DNA from: Henricia sp. BOLD:AAB3569
Lineage: Eukaryota > Echinodermata > Asteroidea > Spinulosida > Echinasteridae
DNA: 64,000 nt
Assembly: GCA_037783545.1 (NCBI GenBank)
Contig: JBBELK010001478.1
Span: forward strand, 1 to 64,000
Reading direction: 5' to 3'
The notes under the pieces were generated by a model that was not told the DNA's origin, searched no databases, and worked only from the letters and a program-made list of their open reading frames with translations. Below, piece by piece: positions 1-13,603 of the stretch. How positions within the stretch are numbered: the stretch's first letter is position 1; every line of letters begins with the position of its first letter. The translations under genes were made by a program, and so were the position numbers.

Positions 1-296
1 GAGTGTTTGGAGCATGCAAAATTTGAAGTTCGTCGGAATATTTTTTGACCTCCAAATTTGCCGACGTTTGGACCACACTTTGACCAAAATCCCGTCCCAA
101 ACTGGGCCGTGTCAACGACAGTCCGAAGGACTGAGCATGCGCACGAGTCAGGAATACACCAAAGAGGTGTGTACAGACAGCCACAGGTTGCGGGAGCATC
201 CAGGAAGCGCCAACCCCTTTTTTTTCTAAACTCTGAAATTTCTCTGCCATTTCCCGGCGAAAGTCTGTCAATTTTTTAGGACAAGTGCGCAATATA
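1..296 (+). repeat. Representative satellite monomer with internal landmarks
   Basis: Hand count gives 68 G, 72 C and 15 CpG, so CpG observed/expected is about 0.91. The copy holds a perfect hairpin CAGTCC-GAA-GGACTG at 119-133 and a second hairpin ACACC-AAAGA-GGTGT at 156-170. A weaker stem CCAAA/TTTGG lies at 52-56 and 67-71. GAGCAT occurs three times (10, 133, 194), twice as part of GCATGC. T-runs lie at 41-46 (T6), 218-225 (T8) and 272-277 (T6). Across the array, most length variation falls in the T8 run and most substitutions in the 3' part (about 218-285), while 100-200 is nearly invariant apart from the GTG/GCG site near 110. No convincing pol III A or B box is visible. The phase was chosen so that this copy begins at base 1; it is arbitrary biologically. 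Confidence 0.95.
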
Positions 297-3200
297 GAGT
301 GTTTGGAGCATGCAAAATTTGAAGTTCGTCGGAATATTTTTTGACCTCCAAATTTGCCGACGTTTGGACCACACTTTGACCAAAATCCCGTCCCAAACTG
401 GGCCGTGTCAACGACAGTCCGAAGGACTGAGCATGCGCACGAGTCAGGAATACACCAAAGAGGTGTGTACAGACAGCCACAGGTTGCGGGAGCATCCAGG
501 AAGCGCCAACCCCTTTTTTTTCTAAACTCTGAAATTTCTCTGCCATTTCCCGGCGAAAGTCTGTCAATTTTTTAGGACAAGTGCGCAATATAGAGTGTTT
601 GGAGCATGCAAAATTTGAAGTTCGTCGGAATATTTTTTGACCTCCAAATTTGCCGACGTTTGGACCACACTTTGACCAAAATCCCGTCCCAAACTGGGCC
701 GTGTCAACGACAGTCCGAAGGACTGAGCATGCGCACGAGTCAGGAATACACCAAAGAGGTGTGTACAGACAGCCACAGGTTGCGGGAGCATCCAGGAAGC
801 GCCAACCCCTTTTTTTTCTAAACTCTGAAATTTCTCTGCCATTTCCCGGCGAAAGTCTGTCAATTTTTTAGGACAAGTGCGCAATATAGAGCGTTTGGAG
901 CATGCAAAATTTGAAGTTCGTCGGAATATTTTTTGACCTCCAAATTTGCCGACGTTTGGACCACACTTTGACCAAAATCCCGTCCCAAACTGGGCCGTGT
1001 CAACGACAGTCCGAAGGACTGAGCATGCGCACGAGTCAGGAATACACCAAAGAGGTGTGTACAGACAGCCACAGGTTGCGGGAGCATCCAGGAAGCGCCA
1101 ACCCCTTTTTTTCTAAACTCTGAAATTTCTCTGCCATTTCCCGGCGAAAGTCTGTCAATTTTTGAGGACAAGTGCGCAATATAGAGTGTTTGGAGCATGC
1201 AAAATTTGAAGTTCGTCGGAATATTTTTTGACCTCCAAATTTGCCGACGTTTGGACCACACTTTGACCAAAATCCCGTCCCAAACTGGGCCGTGTCAACG
1301 ACAGTCCGAAGGACTGAGCATGCGCACGAGTCAGGAATACACCAAAGAGGTGTGTACAGACAGCCACAGGTTGCGGGAGCATCCAGGAAGCGCCAACCCC
1401 TTTTTTTTCTAAACTCTGAAATTTCTCTGCCATTTCCCGGCGAAAGTCTGTCAATTTTTTAGGACAAGTGCGCAATATAGAGTGTTTGGAGCATGCAAAA
1501 TTTGAAGTTCGTCGGAATATTTTTTGACCTCCAAATTTGCCGACGTTTGGACCACACTTTGACCAAAATCCCGTCCCAAACTGGGCCGTGTCAACGACAG
1601 TCCGAAGGACTGAGCATGCGCACGAGTCAGGAATACACCAAAGAGGTGTGTACAGACAGCCACAGGTTGCGGGAGCATCCAGGAAGCGCCAACCCCTTTT
1701 TTTTCTAAACTCTGAAATTTCTCTGCCATTTCCCGGCGAAAGTCTGTCAATTTTGTAGGACAAGTGCGCAATATAGAGTGTTTGGAGCATGCAAAATTTG
1801 AAGTTCGTCGGAATATTTTTTGACCTCCAAATTTGCCGACGTTTGGACCACACTTTGACCAAAATCCCGTCCCAAACTGGGCCGTGTCAACGACAGTCCG
1901 AAGGACTGAGCATGCGCACGAGTCAGGAATAAACCAAAGAGGTGTGTACAGACAGCCACAGGTTGCGGGAGCATCCAGGAAGCGCCAACCCCTTTTTTTT
2001 CTAAACTCTGAAATTTCGCTGCCATTTCCCGGCGAAAGTCTGTCAATTTTTTAGGACAAGTGCGCAATATAGAGTGTTTGGAGCATGCAAAATTTGAAGT
2101 TCGTCGGAATATTTTTTGACCTCCAAATTTGCCGACGTTTGGACCACACTTTGACCAAAATCCCGTCCCAAACTGGGCCGTGTCAACGACAGTCCGAAGG
2201 ACTGAGCATGCGCACGAGTCAGGAATACACCAAAGAGGTGTGTACAGACAGCCACAGGTTGCGGGAGCATCCAGGAAGCGCCAACCCCTTTTTTTTCTAA
2301 ACTCTGAAATTTCTCTGCCATTTCCCGGCGAAAGTCTGTCAATATTTTAGGACAAGTGCGCAATATAGTGTTTGGAGCATGCAAAATTTGAAGTTCGTCG
2401 GAATATTTTTTGACCTCCAAATTTGCCGACGTTTGGACCACACTTTGACCAAAATCCCGTCCCAAACTGGGCCGTGTCAACGACAGTCCGAAGAACTGAG
2501 CATGCGCACGAGTCAGGAATACACCAAAGAGGTGTGTACAGACAGCCACAGGTTGCGGGAGCATCCAGGAAGCGCCAACCCCTTTTTTTCTAAACTCTGA
2601 AATTTCTCTGCCATTTCCCGGCGAAAGTCTGTCAATTTTTTAGGACAAGTGCGCAATATAGAGTGTTTGGAGCATGTAAAATTTGAAGTTCGTCGGAATA
2701 TTTTTTGACCTCCAAATTTGCCGACGTTTGGACCACACTTTGACCAAAATCCCGTCCCAAACTGGGCCGTGTCAACGACAGTCCGAAGGACTGAGCATGC
2801 GCACGAGTCAGGAATACACCAAAGAGGTGTGTACAGACAGCCACAGGTTGCGGGAGCATCCAGGAAGCGCCAACCCCTTTTTTTTCTAAACTCTGAAATT
2901 TCTCTGCCATTTCCCGGCGAAAGTCTGTCAATTTGTTAGGACAAGTGCGCAATATAGAGTGTTTGGAGCATGCAAAATTTGAAGTTCGTCGGAATATTTT
3001 TTGACCTCCAAATTTGCCGACGTTTGGACCACACTTTGACCAAAATCCCGTCCCAAACTGGGCCGTGTCAACGACAGTCCGAAGGACTGAGCATGCGCAC
3101 GAGTCAGGAATACACCAAAGAGGTGTGTACAGACAGCCACAGGTTGCGGGAGCATCCAGGAAGCGCCAACCCCTTTTTTTCTAAACTCTGAAATTTCTCT

Positions 3201-6200
3201 GCCATTTCCCGGCGAAAGTCTGTCAATTTTTTAGGACAAGTGCGCAATATAGAGTGTTTGGAGCATGCAAAATTTGAAGTTCGTCGGAATATTTTTTGAC
3301 CTCCAAATTTGCCGACGTTTGGACCACACTTTGACCAAAATGCCGTCCCAAACTGGGCCGTGTCAACGACAGTCCGAAGGACTGAGCATGCGCACGAGTC
3401 AGGAATACACCAAAGAGGTGTGTACAGACAGCCACAGGTTGCGGGAGCATCCAGGAAGCGCCAACCCCTTTTTTTCTAAACTCTGAAATTTCTCTGCCAT
3501 TTCCCGGCGAAAGTCTGTCAATTTTTTAGGACAAGTGCGCAATATAGAGTGTTTGGAGCATGCAAAATTTGAAGTTCGTCGGAATATTTTTTGACCTCCA
3601 AATTTGCCGACGTTTGGACCACACTTTGACCAAAATCCCGTCCCAAACTGGGCCGTGTCAACGACAGTCCGAAGAACTGAGCATGCGCACGAGTCAGGAA
3701 TACACCAAAGAGGTGTGTACAGACAGCCACAGGTTGCGGGAGCATCCAGGAAGCGCCAACCCCTTTTTTTCTAAACTCTGAAATTTCTCTGCCATTTCCC
3801 GGCGAAAGTCTGTCATTTTTTAGGACAAGTGCGCAATATAGAGTGTTTGGAGCATGCAAAATTTGAAGTTCGTCGGAATATTTTTTGACCTCCAAATTTG
3901 CCGACGTTTGGACCACACTTTGACCAAAATCCCGTCCCAAACTGGGCCGTGTCAACGACAGTCCGAAGGACTGAGCATGCGCACGAGTCAGGAATACACC
4001 AAAGAGGTGTGTACAGACAGCCACAGGTTGCGGGAGCATCCAGGAAGCGCCAACCCCTTTTTTTTCTAAACTCTGAAATTTCTCTGCCATTTCCCGGAGA
4101 AAGTCTGTCAATTTTTTAGGACAAGTGCGCAATATAGAGTGTTTGGAGCATTCAAAATTTGAAGTTCGTCGGAATATTTTTTGACCTCCACATTTGCCGA
4201 CGTTTGGACCACACTTTGACCAAAATCCCGTCCCAAACTGGGCCGTGTCAACGACAGTCCGAAGGACTGAGCATGCGCACGAGTCAGGAATACACCAAAG
4301 AGGTGTGTACAGACAACCACAGGTTGCGGGAGCATCCAGGAAGCGCCAACCCCTTTTTTTTCTAAACTCTGAAATTTCTCTGCCATTTCCCGGCGAAAGT
4401 CTGTCATTTTTTTAGGACAAGTGCGCAATATAGAATGTTTGGAGCATGCAAAATTTGAAGTTCGTCGGAATATTTTTTGACCTCCAAATTTGCCGACGTT
4501 TGAACCACACTTTGACCAAAATCCCGTCCCAAACTGGGCCGTGTCAACGACAGTCCGAAGGACTGAGCATGCGCACGAGTCAGGAATACACCAAAGAGGT
4601 GTGTACAGACAGCCACAGGTTGCGGGAGCATCCAGGAAGCGCCAACCCCTTTTTTTTCTAAACTCTGAAATTTCTCTGCCATTTCCCGGCGAAAGTCTGT
4701 TATTTTTGTAGGACAAGTGCGCAATATAGAGTGTTTGGAGCATGCAAAATTTGAAGTTCGTCGGAATATTTTTTGACCTCCAAATTTGCCGACATTTGGA
4801 CCACACTTTGACCAAAATCCCGTCCCAAACTGGGCCGTGTCAACGACAGTCCGAAGGACTGAGCATGCGCACGAGTCAGGAATACACCAAAGAGGTGTGT
4901 ACAGACAGCCACAGGTTGCGGGAGCATCCAGGAAGCGCCAACCCCTTTTTTTCTAAACTCTGAAATTTCTCTGCCATTTCCCGGCGAAAGTCTGTCAATT
5001 TTTTAGGACAAGTGCGCAATATAGAGTGTTTGGAGCATGCAAAATTTGAAGTTCGTCGGAATATTTTTTGACCTCCAAATTTGCCGACGTTTGGACCACA
5101 CTTTGACCAAAATCCCGTTCCAAACTGGGCCGTGTCAACGACAGTCCGAAGAACTGAGCATGCGCACGAGTCAGAAATATACCAAAGAGGTGTGTACAGA
5201 CAGCCACAGGTCGCGGGAGCATCCAGGAAGCGCCAACCCCTTTTTTTCTAAACTCTGAAATTTCTCTGCCATTTCCCGGCGAAAGTCTGTCAATTTTTTA
5301 GGACAAGTGCGCAATATAGAGTGTTTGGAGCATGCAAAATTTGAAGTTCGTCGGAATATTTTTTGACCTCCAAATTTGCCGACATTTGGACCACACTTTG
5401 ACCAAAATCCCGTCCCAAACTGGGCCGTGTCAACGACAGTCCGAAGGACTGAGCATGCGCACGAGTCAGGAATACACCAAAGAGGTGTGTACAGACAGCC
5501 ACAGGTTGCGGGAGCATCCAGGAAGCGCCAACCCCTTTTTTTTCTAAACTCTGAAATTTCTCTGCCATTTCCCGGCGAAAGTCTGTCAATTTTTTAGGAC
5601 AAGTGCGCAATATAGAGTGTTTGGAGCATGCAAGATTTGAAGTTCGTCGGAATATTTTTTGACCTCCAAATTTGCCGACGTTTGGACCACACTTTGACCA
5701 AAATCCCGTCCCAAACTGGGCCGTGTCAACGACAGTCCGAAGGACTGAGCATGCGCACGAGTCAGGAATACACCAAAGAGGTGTGTACAGACAGCCACAG
5801 GTTGCGGGAGCATCCAGGAAGCGCCAACCCCTTTTTTTTCTAAACACTGAAATTTCTCTGCCATTTCCCGGCGAAAGTCTGTCAATTTTTTAGGACAAGT
5901 GCGCAATATAGAGTGTTTGGAGCATGCAAAATTTGAAGTTCGTCGGAATATTTTTTGACCTCCAAATTTGCCGACGTTTGGACCACACTTTGACCAAAAT
6001 CCCGTCCCAAACTGGGCCGTGTCAACGACAGTCCGAAGGACCGAGCATGCGCACGAGTCAGGAATACACCAAAGAGGTGTGTACAGACAGCCACAGGTTG
6101 CGGGAGCATCCAGGAAGCGCCAACCCCTTTTTTTTCTAAACTCTGAAATTTCTCTGCCATTTCCCGGCGAAAGTCTGTAAATTTGTTAGGACAAGTGCGC

Positions 6201-7392
6201 AATATAGAGTGTTTGGAGCATTCAAATTTTGAAGTTCGTCGGAATATTTTTTGACCTCCATATTTGCCGACGTTTGGACCACACTTTGTCCAAAATCCCG
6301 TCCCAAACTGGGCCGTGTCAACGACAGTCCGAAGGACTGAGCATGCGCACGAGTCAGGAATACACCAAAGAGGTGTGTACAGACAGCCACAGGTTGCGGG
6401 AGCATCCAGGAAGCGCCAACCCCTTTTTTTTCTAAACTCTGAAATTTCTCTGCCATTTCCCGGCGAAAGTCTGTCAACTTTTTAGGACAAGTGCGCAATA
6501 TAGAGTGTTTGGAGCATGCAAAATTTGAAGTTCGTCGGAATATTTTTTGACCTCCAAATTTGCCGACGTTTGGACCACACTTTGACCAAAATCCCGTCCC
6601 AAACTGGGCCGTGTCAACGACAGTCCGAAGGACTGAGCATGCGCACGAGTCAGGAATACACCAAAGAGGTGTGTACAGACAGCCACAGGTTGCGGGAGCA
6701 TCCAGGAAGCGCCAACCCCTTTTTTTTTCTAAACTCTGAAATTTCTCTGCCATTTCCCGGCGAAAGTCTGTACATTTTTTAGGACAAGTGCGCAATATAG
6801 AGTGTTTGGAGCATGCAAAATTTGAAGTTCGTCGGAATATTTTTTGACCTCCAAATTTGCCGACGTTTGGACCACACTTTGACCAAAATCCCGTCCCAAA
6901 CTGGGCCGTGTCAACGACAGTCCGAAGGACTGAGCATGCGCACGAGTCAGGAATACACCAAAGAGGTGTGTACAGACAGCCACAGGTTGCGGGAGCATCC
7001 AGGAAGCGCCAACCCCTTTTATTTCTAAACTCTGAAATTTCTCTGCCATTTCCCGGCGAAAGTCTGTCAATTTTTTAGGACAAGTGCGCAATATAGAGTG
7101 TTTGGAGCATGCAAAATTTGAAGTTCGTCGGAATATTTGTTGACCTCCAAATTTGCCGACGTTTGGACCACACTTTGACCAAAATCCCGTCCCAAACTGG
7201 GCCGTGTCAACGACAGTCCGAAGGACTGAGCATGCGCACGAGTCAGGAATACACCAAAGAGGTGTGTACAGACAGCCACAGGTTGCGGGAGCATCCAGGA
7301 AGCGCCAACCCCTTTTTTTTTCTAAACTCTGAAATTTCTCTGCCATTTCCCGGCGAAAGTCTGTACATTTTTTAGGACAAGTGCGCAATATA

Positions 7393-10349
7393 GAGTGTTT
7401 GGAGCATGCAAAATTTGAAGTTCGTCGGAATATTTTTTGACCTCCAAATTTGCCGACGTTTGGACCACACTTTGACCAAAATCCCGTCCCAAACTGGGCC
7501 GTGTCAACGACAGTCCGAAGGACTGAGCATGCGCACGAGTCAGGAATACACCAAAGAGGTGTGTACAGACAGCCACAGGTTGCGGGAGCATCCAGGAAGC
7601 GCCAACCCCTTTTATTTCTAAACTCTGAAATTTCTCTGCCATTTCCCGGCGAAAGTCTGTCAATTTTTTAGGACAAGTGCGCAATATAGAGTGTTTGGAG
7701 CATGCAAAATTTGAAGTTCGTCGGAATATTTGTTGACCTCCAAATTTGCCGACGTTTGGACCACACTTTGACCAAAATCCCGTCCCAAACTGGGCCGTGT
7801 CAACGACAGTCCGAAGGACTGAGCATGCGCACGAGTCAGGAATACACCAAAGAGGTGTGTACAGACAGCCACAGGTTGCGGGAGCATCCAGGAAGCGCCA
7901 ACCCCTTTTTTTCTAAACTCTGAAATTTCTCTGCCATTTCCGGCGAAAGTCTGTCAATTTTTTAGGACAAGTGCGCAATATAGAGTGTTTGGAGCATGCC
8001 AAATTTGAAGTTCGTCGGAATATTTTTTGACCTCCAAATTTGCCGACGTTTGGACCACACTTTGACCAAAATCCCGTCCCAAACTGGGCCGTGTCAACAA
8101 CAGTCCGAAGGACTGAGCATGCGCACGAGTCAGGAATACACCAAAGAGGTGTGTACAGACAGCCACAGGTTGCGGGAGCATCCAGGAAGCGCCAACCCCT
8201 TTTGTTTCTAAACTCTGAAATTTCTCTGCCATTTCCCAGGGAAAGTCTGTCAATTTTTTCGGACAGGTGCGCAATATAGAGTGTTTGGAGCATGCAAAAT
8301 TTGAAGTTCGTCGGAATATTTGTTGACCTCCAAATTTGCCGACGTTTGGACCACACTTTGACCAAAATCCCGTCCCAAACTGGGCCGTGTCAACGACAGT
8401 CCGAAGGACTGAGCATGCGCACGAGTCAGGAATACACCAAAGAGGTGTGTACAGACAGCCACAGGGTTGCGGGAGCATCCAGGAAGCGCTAACCCCTTTT
8501 TTTCTAAACTCTGAAATTTCTCTGCCATTTCCCGGCGAAAGTCTGTCAATTTTTTAGGACAAGTGCGCAATATAGAGTGTTTGGAGCATGCAAAATTTGA
8601 AGTTCGTCGGAATATTTTTTGACCTCCAAATTTGCCGACGTTTGGACCACACTTTGACCAAAATCCCGTCCCAAACTGGGCCGTGTCAACGACAGTCCGA
8701 AGGACTGAGCATGCGCACGAGTCAGGAATACACCAAAGAGGTGTGTACAGACAGCCACAGGTTGCGGGAGCATCCAGGAAGCGCCAACCCCTTTTTTTTC
8801 TAAACTCTGAAATTTCTCTGCCATTTCCCGGCAAAAGTCTGTCAATTTTTTAGGACAAGTGCGCAATATAGAGTGTTTGGAGCATGCAAAATTTGAAGTT
8901 CGTCGGAATATTTGTTGACCTCCAAATTTGCCGACGTTTGGACCACACTTTGACCAAAATCCCGTCCCAAACTGGGCCGTGTCAACGACAGTCCGAAGGA
9001 CTGAGCATGCGCACGAGTCAGGAATACACCAAAGAGGTGTGTACAGACAGCCACAGGTTGCGGGAGCATCCAGGAAGCGCCAACCCCTTTTTTTCTAAAC
9101 TCTGAAATTTCTCTGCCATTTCCCGGCGAAAGTCTGTCAATTTTTTAGGACAAGTGCGCAATATAGAGTGTTTGGAGCATGCAAAATTTAATGTTCGTCG
9201 GAATATTTTTTGACCTCCAAATTTGCCGACGTTTGGACCACACTTTGACCAAAATCCCGTCCCAAACTGGGCCGTGTCAACAACAGTCCGAAGGACTGAG
9301 CATGCGCACGAGTCAGGAATACACCAAAGAGGTGTGTACAGACAGCCACAGGTTGCGGGAGCATCCAGGAAGCGCCAACCCCTTTTGTTTCTAAACTCTG
9401 AAATTTCTCTGCCATTTCCCGGCGAAAGTCTGTCAATTTTTTAGGACAAGTGCGCAATATAGAGTGTTTGGAGCATGCAAAATTTGAAGTTCGTCGGAAT
9501 ATTTTTTGACCTCCAAATTTGCCGACGTTTGGACCACACTTTGACCAAAATCCCGTCCCAAACTGGGCCGTGTCAACGACAGTCCGAAGGACTGAGCATG
9601 CGCACGAGTCAGGAATACACCAAAGAGGTGTGTACAGACAGCCACAGGTTGCGGGAGCATCCAGGAAGCGCCAACCCCTTTTTTTTCTAAACTCTGAAAT
9701 TTCTCTGCCATTTCCCGGCGAAAGTCTGTCAATTTTTTAGGACAAGTGCGCAATATAGAGTGTTTGGAGCATGCAAAATTTGAAGTTCGTCGGAATATTT
9801 TTTGACCTCCAAATTTGCCGACGTTTGGACCACACTTTGACCAAAATCCCGTCCCAAACTGGGCCGTGTCAACGACAGTCCGAAGGACTGAGCATGCGCA
9901 CGAGTCAGGAATACACCAAAGAGGTGTGTACAGACAGCCACAGGTTGCGGGAGCATCCAGGAAGCGCCAACCCCTTTTGTTTCTAAACTCTGAAATTTCT
10001 CTGCCATTTCCCGGCGAAAGTCTGTCAATTTTTTAGGACAAGTGCGCAATATAGAGTGTTTGGAGGATGCAAAATTTGAAGTTCGTCGGAATATTTGTTG
10101 ACCTCCAAATTTGCCGACGTTTGGACCACACTTTGACCAAAATCCCGTCCCAAACTGGGCCGTGTCAACGACAGTCCGAAGGACTGAGCATGCGCACGAG
10201 TCAGGAATACACCAAAGAGGTGTGTACAGACAGCCACAGGTTGCGGGAGCATCCAGGAAGCGCTAACCCCTTTTTTTCTAAACTCTGAAATTTCTCTGCC
10301 ATTTCCCGGCGAAAGTCTGTCAATTTTTTAGGACAAGTGCGCAATATAG
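7393..10349 (+). repeat. Ten-monomer block, copy 1 of a higher-order duplication
   Basis: This run of ten monomers matches 10646-13603 in the order of its private variants. These are TTTTATTT, then ATTTGTTGACC, CAACAACAG with TTTTTTCGGACAGG, CGGCAAAAG, a second CAACAACAG with TTTTGTTT, and GGAGGATGC. The offset is 3,253-3,254 bases, about 11 monomers. The one-base change in offset is explained by a missing C near 7,940. The block shows that units were copied in groups, not one at a time. Confidence 0.88.
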
Positions 10350-10645
10350 AGTGTTTGGAGCATGCAAAAGTTGAAGTTCGTCGGAATATTTTTTTACCTC
10401 AAAATTTGCCGACGTTTGGACCACACTTTGACCAAAATCCCGTCCCAAACTGGGCCGTGTCAACGACAGTCCGAAGGACTGAGCATGCGCACGAGTCAGG
10501 AATACACCAAAGAGGTGTGTACAGACAGCCACAGGTTGCGGGAGCATCCAGGAAGCGCCAACCCCCTTTTTTTTCTAAACTCTGAAATTTCTCTGCCATT
10601 TCCCGGCGAAAGTCTGTCATTTTTTTAGGACAAGTGCGCAATATA

Positions 10646-13603
10646 GAGTGTTTGGAGCATGCAAAATTTGAAGTTCGTCGGAATATTTTTTGACCTCCAA
10701 ATTTGCCGACGTTTGGACCACACTTTGACCAAAATCCCGTCCCAAACTGGGCCGTGTCAACGACAGTCCGAAGGACTGAGCATGCGCACGAGTCAGGAAT
10801 ACACCAAAGAGGTGTGTACAGACAGCCACAGGTTGCGGGAGCATCCAGGAAGCGCCAACCCCTTTTATTTCTAAACTCTGAAATTTCTCTGCCATTTCCC
10901 GGCGAAAGTCTGTCAATTTTTTAGGACAAGTGCGCAATATAGAGTGTTTGGAGCATGCAAAATTTGAAGTTCGTCGGAATATTTGTTGACCTCCAAATTT
11001 GCCGACGTTTGGACCACACTTTGACCAAAATCCCGTCCCAAACTGGGCCGTGTCAACGACAGTCCGAAGGACTGAGCATGCGCACGAGTCAGGAATACAC
11101 CAAAGAGGTGTGTACAGACAGCCACAGGTTGCGGGAGCATCCAGGAAGCGCCAACCCCTTTTTTTCTAAACTCTGAAATTTCTCTGCCATTTCCCGGCGA
11201 AAGTCTGTCAATTTTTTAGGACAAGTGCGCAATATAGAGTGTTTGGAGCATGCAAAATTTGAAGTTCGTCGGAATATTTTTTGACCTCCAAATTTGCCGA
11301 CGTTTGGACCACACTTTGACCAAAATCCCGTCCCAAACTGGGCCGTGTCAACAACAGTCCGAAGGACTGAGCATGCGCACGAGTCAGGAATACACCAAAG
11401 AGGTGTGTACAGACAGCCACAGGTTGCGGGAGCATCCAGGAAGCGCCAACCCCTTTTGTTTCTAAACTCTGAAATTTCTCTGCCATTTCCCGGCGAAAGT
11501 CTGTCAATTTTTTCGGACAGGTGCGCAATATAGAGTGTTTGGAGCATGCAAAATTTGAAGTTCGTCGGAATATTTGTTGACCTCCAAATTTGCCGACGTT
11601 TGGACCACACTTTGACCAAAATCCCGTCCCAAACTGGGCCGTGTCAACGACAGTCCGAAGGACTGAGCATGCGCACGAGTCAGGAATACACCAAAGAGGT
11701 GTGTACAGACAGCCACAGGTTGCGGGAGCATCCAGGAAGCGCTAACCCCTTTTTTTCTAAACTCTGAAATTTCTCTGCCATTTCCCGGCGAAAGTCTGTC
11801 AATTTTTTAGGACAAGTGCGCAATATAGAGTGTTTGGAGCATGCAAAATTTGAAGTTCGTCGGAATATTTTTTGACCTCCAAATTTGCCGACGTTTGGAC
11901 CACACTTTGACCAAAATCCCGTCCCAAACTGGGCCGTGTCAACGACAGTCCGAAGGACTGAGCATGCGCACGAGTCAGGAATACACCAAAGAGGTGTGTA
12001 CAGACAGCCACAGGTTGCGGGAGCATCCAGGAAGCGCCAACCCCTTTTTTTTCTAAACTCTGAAATTTCTCTGCCATTTCCCGGCAAAAGTCTGTCAATT
12101 TTTTAGGACAAGTGCGCAATATAGAGTGTTTGGAGCATGCAAAATTTGAAGTTCGTCGGAATATTTGTTGACCTCCAAATTTGCCGACGTTTGGACCACA
12201 CTTTGACCAAAATCCCGTCCCAAACTGGGCCGTGTCAACGACAGTCCGAAGGACTGAGCATGCGCACGAGTCAGGAATACACCAAAGAGGTGTGTACAGA
12301 CAGCCACAGGTTGCGGGAGCATCCAGGAAGCGCCAACCCCTTTTTTTTCTAAACTCTGAAATTTCTCTGCCATTTCCCGGCGAAAGTCTGTCAATTTTTT
12401 AGGACAAGTGCGCAATATAGAGTGTTTGGAGCATGCAAAATTTGAAGTTCGTCGGAATATTTTTTGACCTCCAAATTTGCCGACGTTTGGACCACACTTT
12501 GACCAAAATCCCGTCCCAAACTGGGCCGTGTCAACAACAGTCCGAAGGACTGAGCATGCGCACGAGTCAGGAATACACCAAAGAGGTGTGTACAGACAGC
12601 CACAGGTTGCGGGAGCATCCAGGAAGCGCCAACCCCTTTTGTTTCTAAACTCTGAAATTTCTCTGCCATTTCCCGGCGAAAGTCTGTCAATTTTTTAGGA
12701 CAAGTGCGCAATATAGAGTGTTTGGAGCATGCAAAATTTGAAGTTCGTCGGAATATTTTTTGACCTCCAAATTTGCCGACGTTTGGACCACACTTTGACC
12801 AAAATCCCGTCCCAAACTGGGCCGTGTCAACGACAGTCCGAAGGACTGAGCATGCGCACGAGTCAGGAATACACCAAAGAGGTGTGTACAGACAGCCACA
12901 GGTTGCGGGAGCATCCAGGAAGCGCCAACCCCTTTTTTTTCTAAACTCTGAAATTTCTCTGCCATTTCCCGGCGAAAGTCTGTCAATTTTTTAGGACAAG
13001 TGCGCAATATAGAGTGTTTGGAGCATGCAAAATTTGAAGTTCGTCGGAATATTTTTTGACCTCCAAATTTGCCGACGTTTGGACCACACTTTGACCAAAA
13101 TCCCGTCCCAAACTGGGCCGTGTCAACGACAGTCCGAAGGACTGAGCATGCGCACGAGTCAGGAATACACCAAAGAGGTGTGTACAGACAGCCACAGGTT
13201 GCGGGAGCATCCAGGAAGCGCCAACCCCTTTTGTTTCTAAACTCTGAAATTTCTCTGCCATTTCCCGGCGAAAGTCTGTCAATTTTTTAGGACAAGTGCG
13301 CAATATAGAGTGTTTGGAGGATGCAAAATTTGAAGTTCGTCGGAATATTTGTTGACCTCCAAATTTGCCGACGTTTGGACCACACTTTGACCAAAATCCC
13401 GTCCCAAACTGGGCCGTGTCAACGACAGTCCGAAGGACTGAGCATGCGCACGAGTCAGGAATACACCAAAGAGGTGTGTACAGACAGCCACAGGTTGCGG
13501 GAGCATCCAGGAAGCGCTAACCCCTTTTTTTCTAAACTCTGAAATTTCTCTGCCATTTCCCGGCGAAAGTCTGTCAATTTTTTAGGACAAGTGCGCAATA
13601 TAG
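10646..13603 (+). repeat. Ten-monomer block, copy 2 of a higher-order duplication
   Basis: Counterpart of 7393-10349, with the same variants in the same order (TTTTCGGACAGG ending near 11520, CGGCAAAAG near 12084, GGAGGATGC near 13317). Copy-specific changes are few, for example copy 1 has an extra G in CACAGGGTTGC near 8465 that copy 2 lacks. Between the copies lies one monomer (10350-10645) carrying TTTTTTTACCTCAAAA, which itself recurs 4,140 bases downstream near 14531. Confidence 0.86.

Noticed and set aside
133..143. NRF-1-type site GAGCATGCGCA in every monomer
   Set aside because: It matches the core partly, but one motif repeated with the satellite is not independent evidence of regulation.
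1..296. Tandem 5S rRNA, U-snRNA, spliced-leader or SINE-type RNA gene cluster
   Set aside because: No 5S or U1/U6 sequence as I know them and no A/B-box pair. An Sm-like AATTTTTTTGG appears only in some monomers, and that region is among the most variable.
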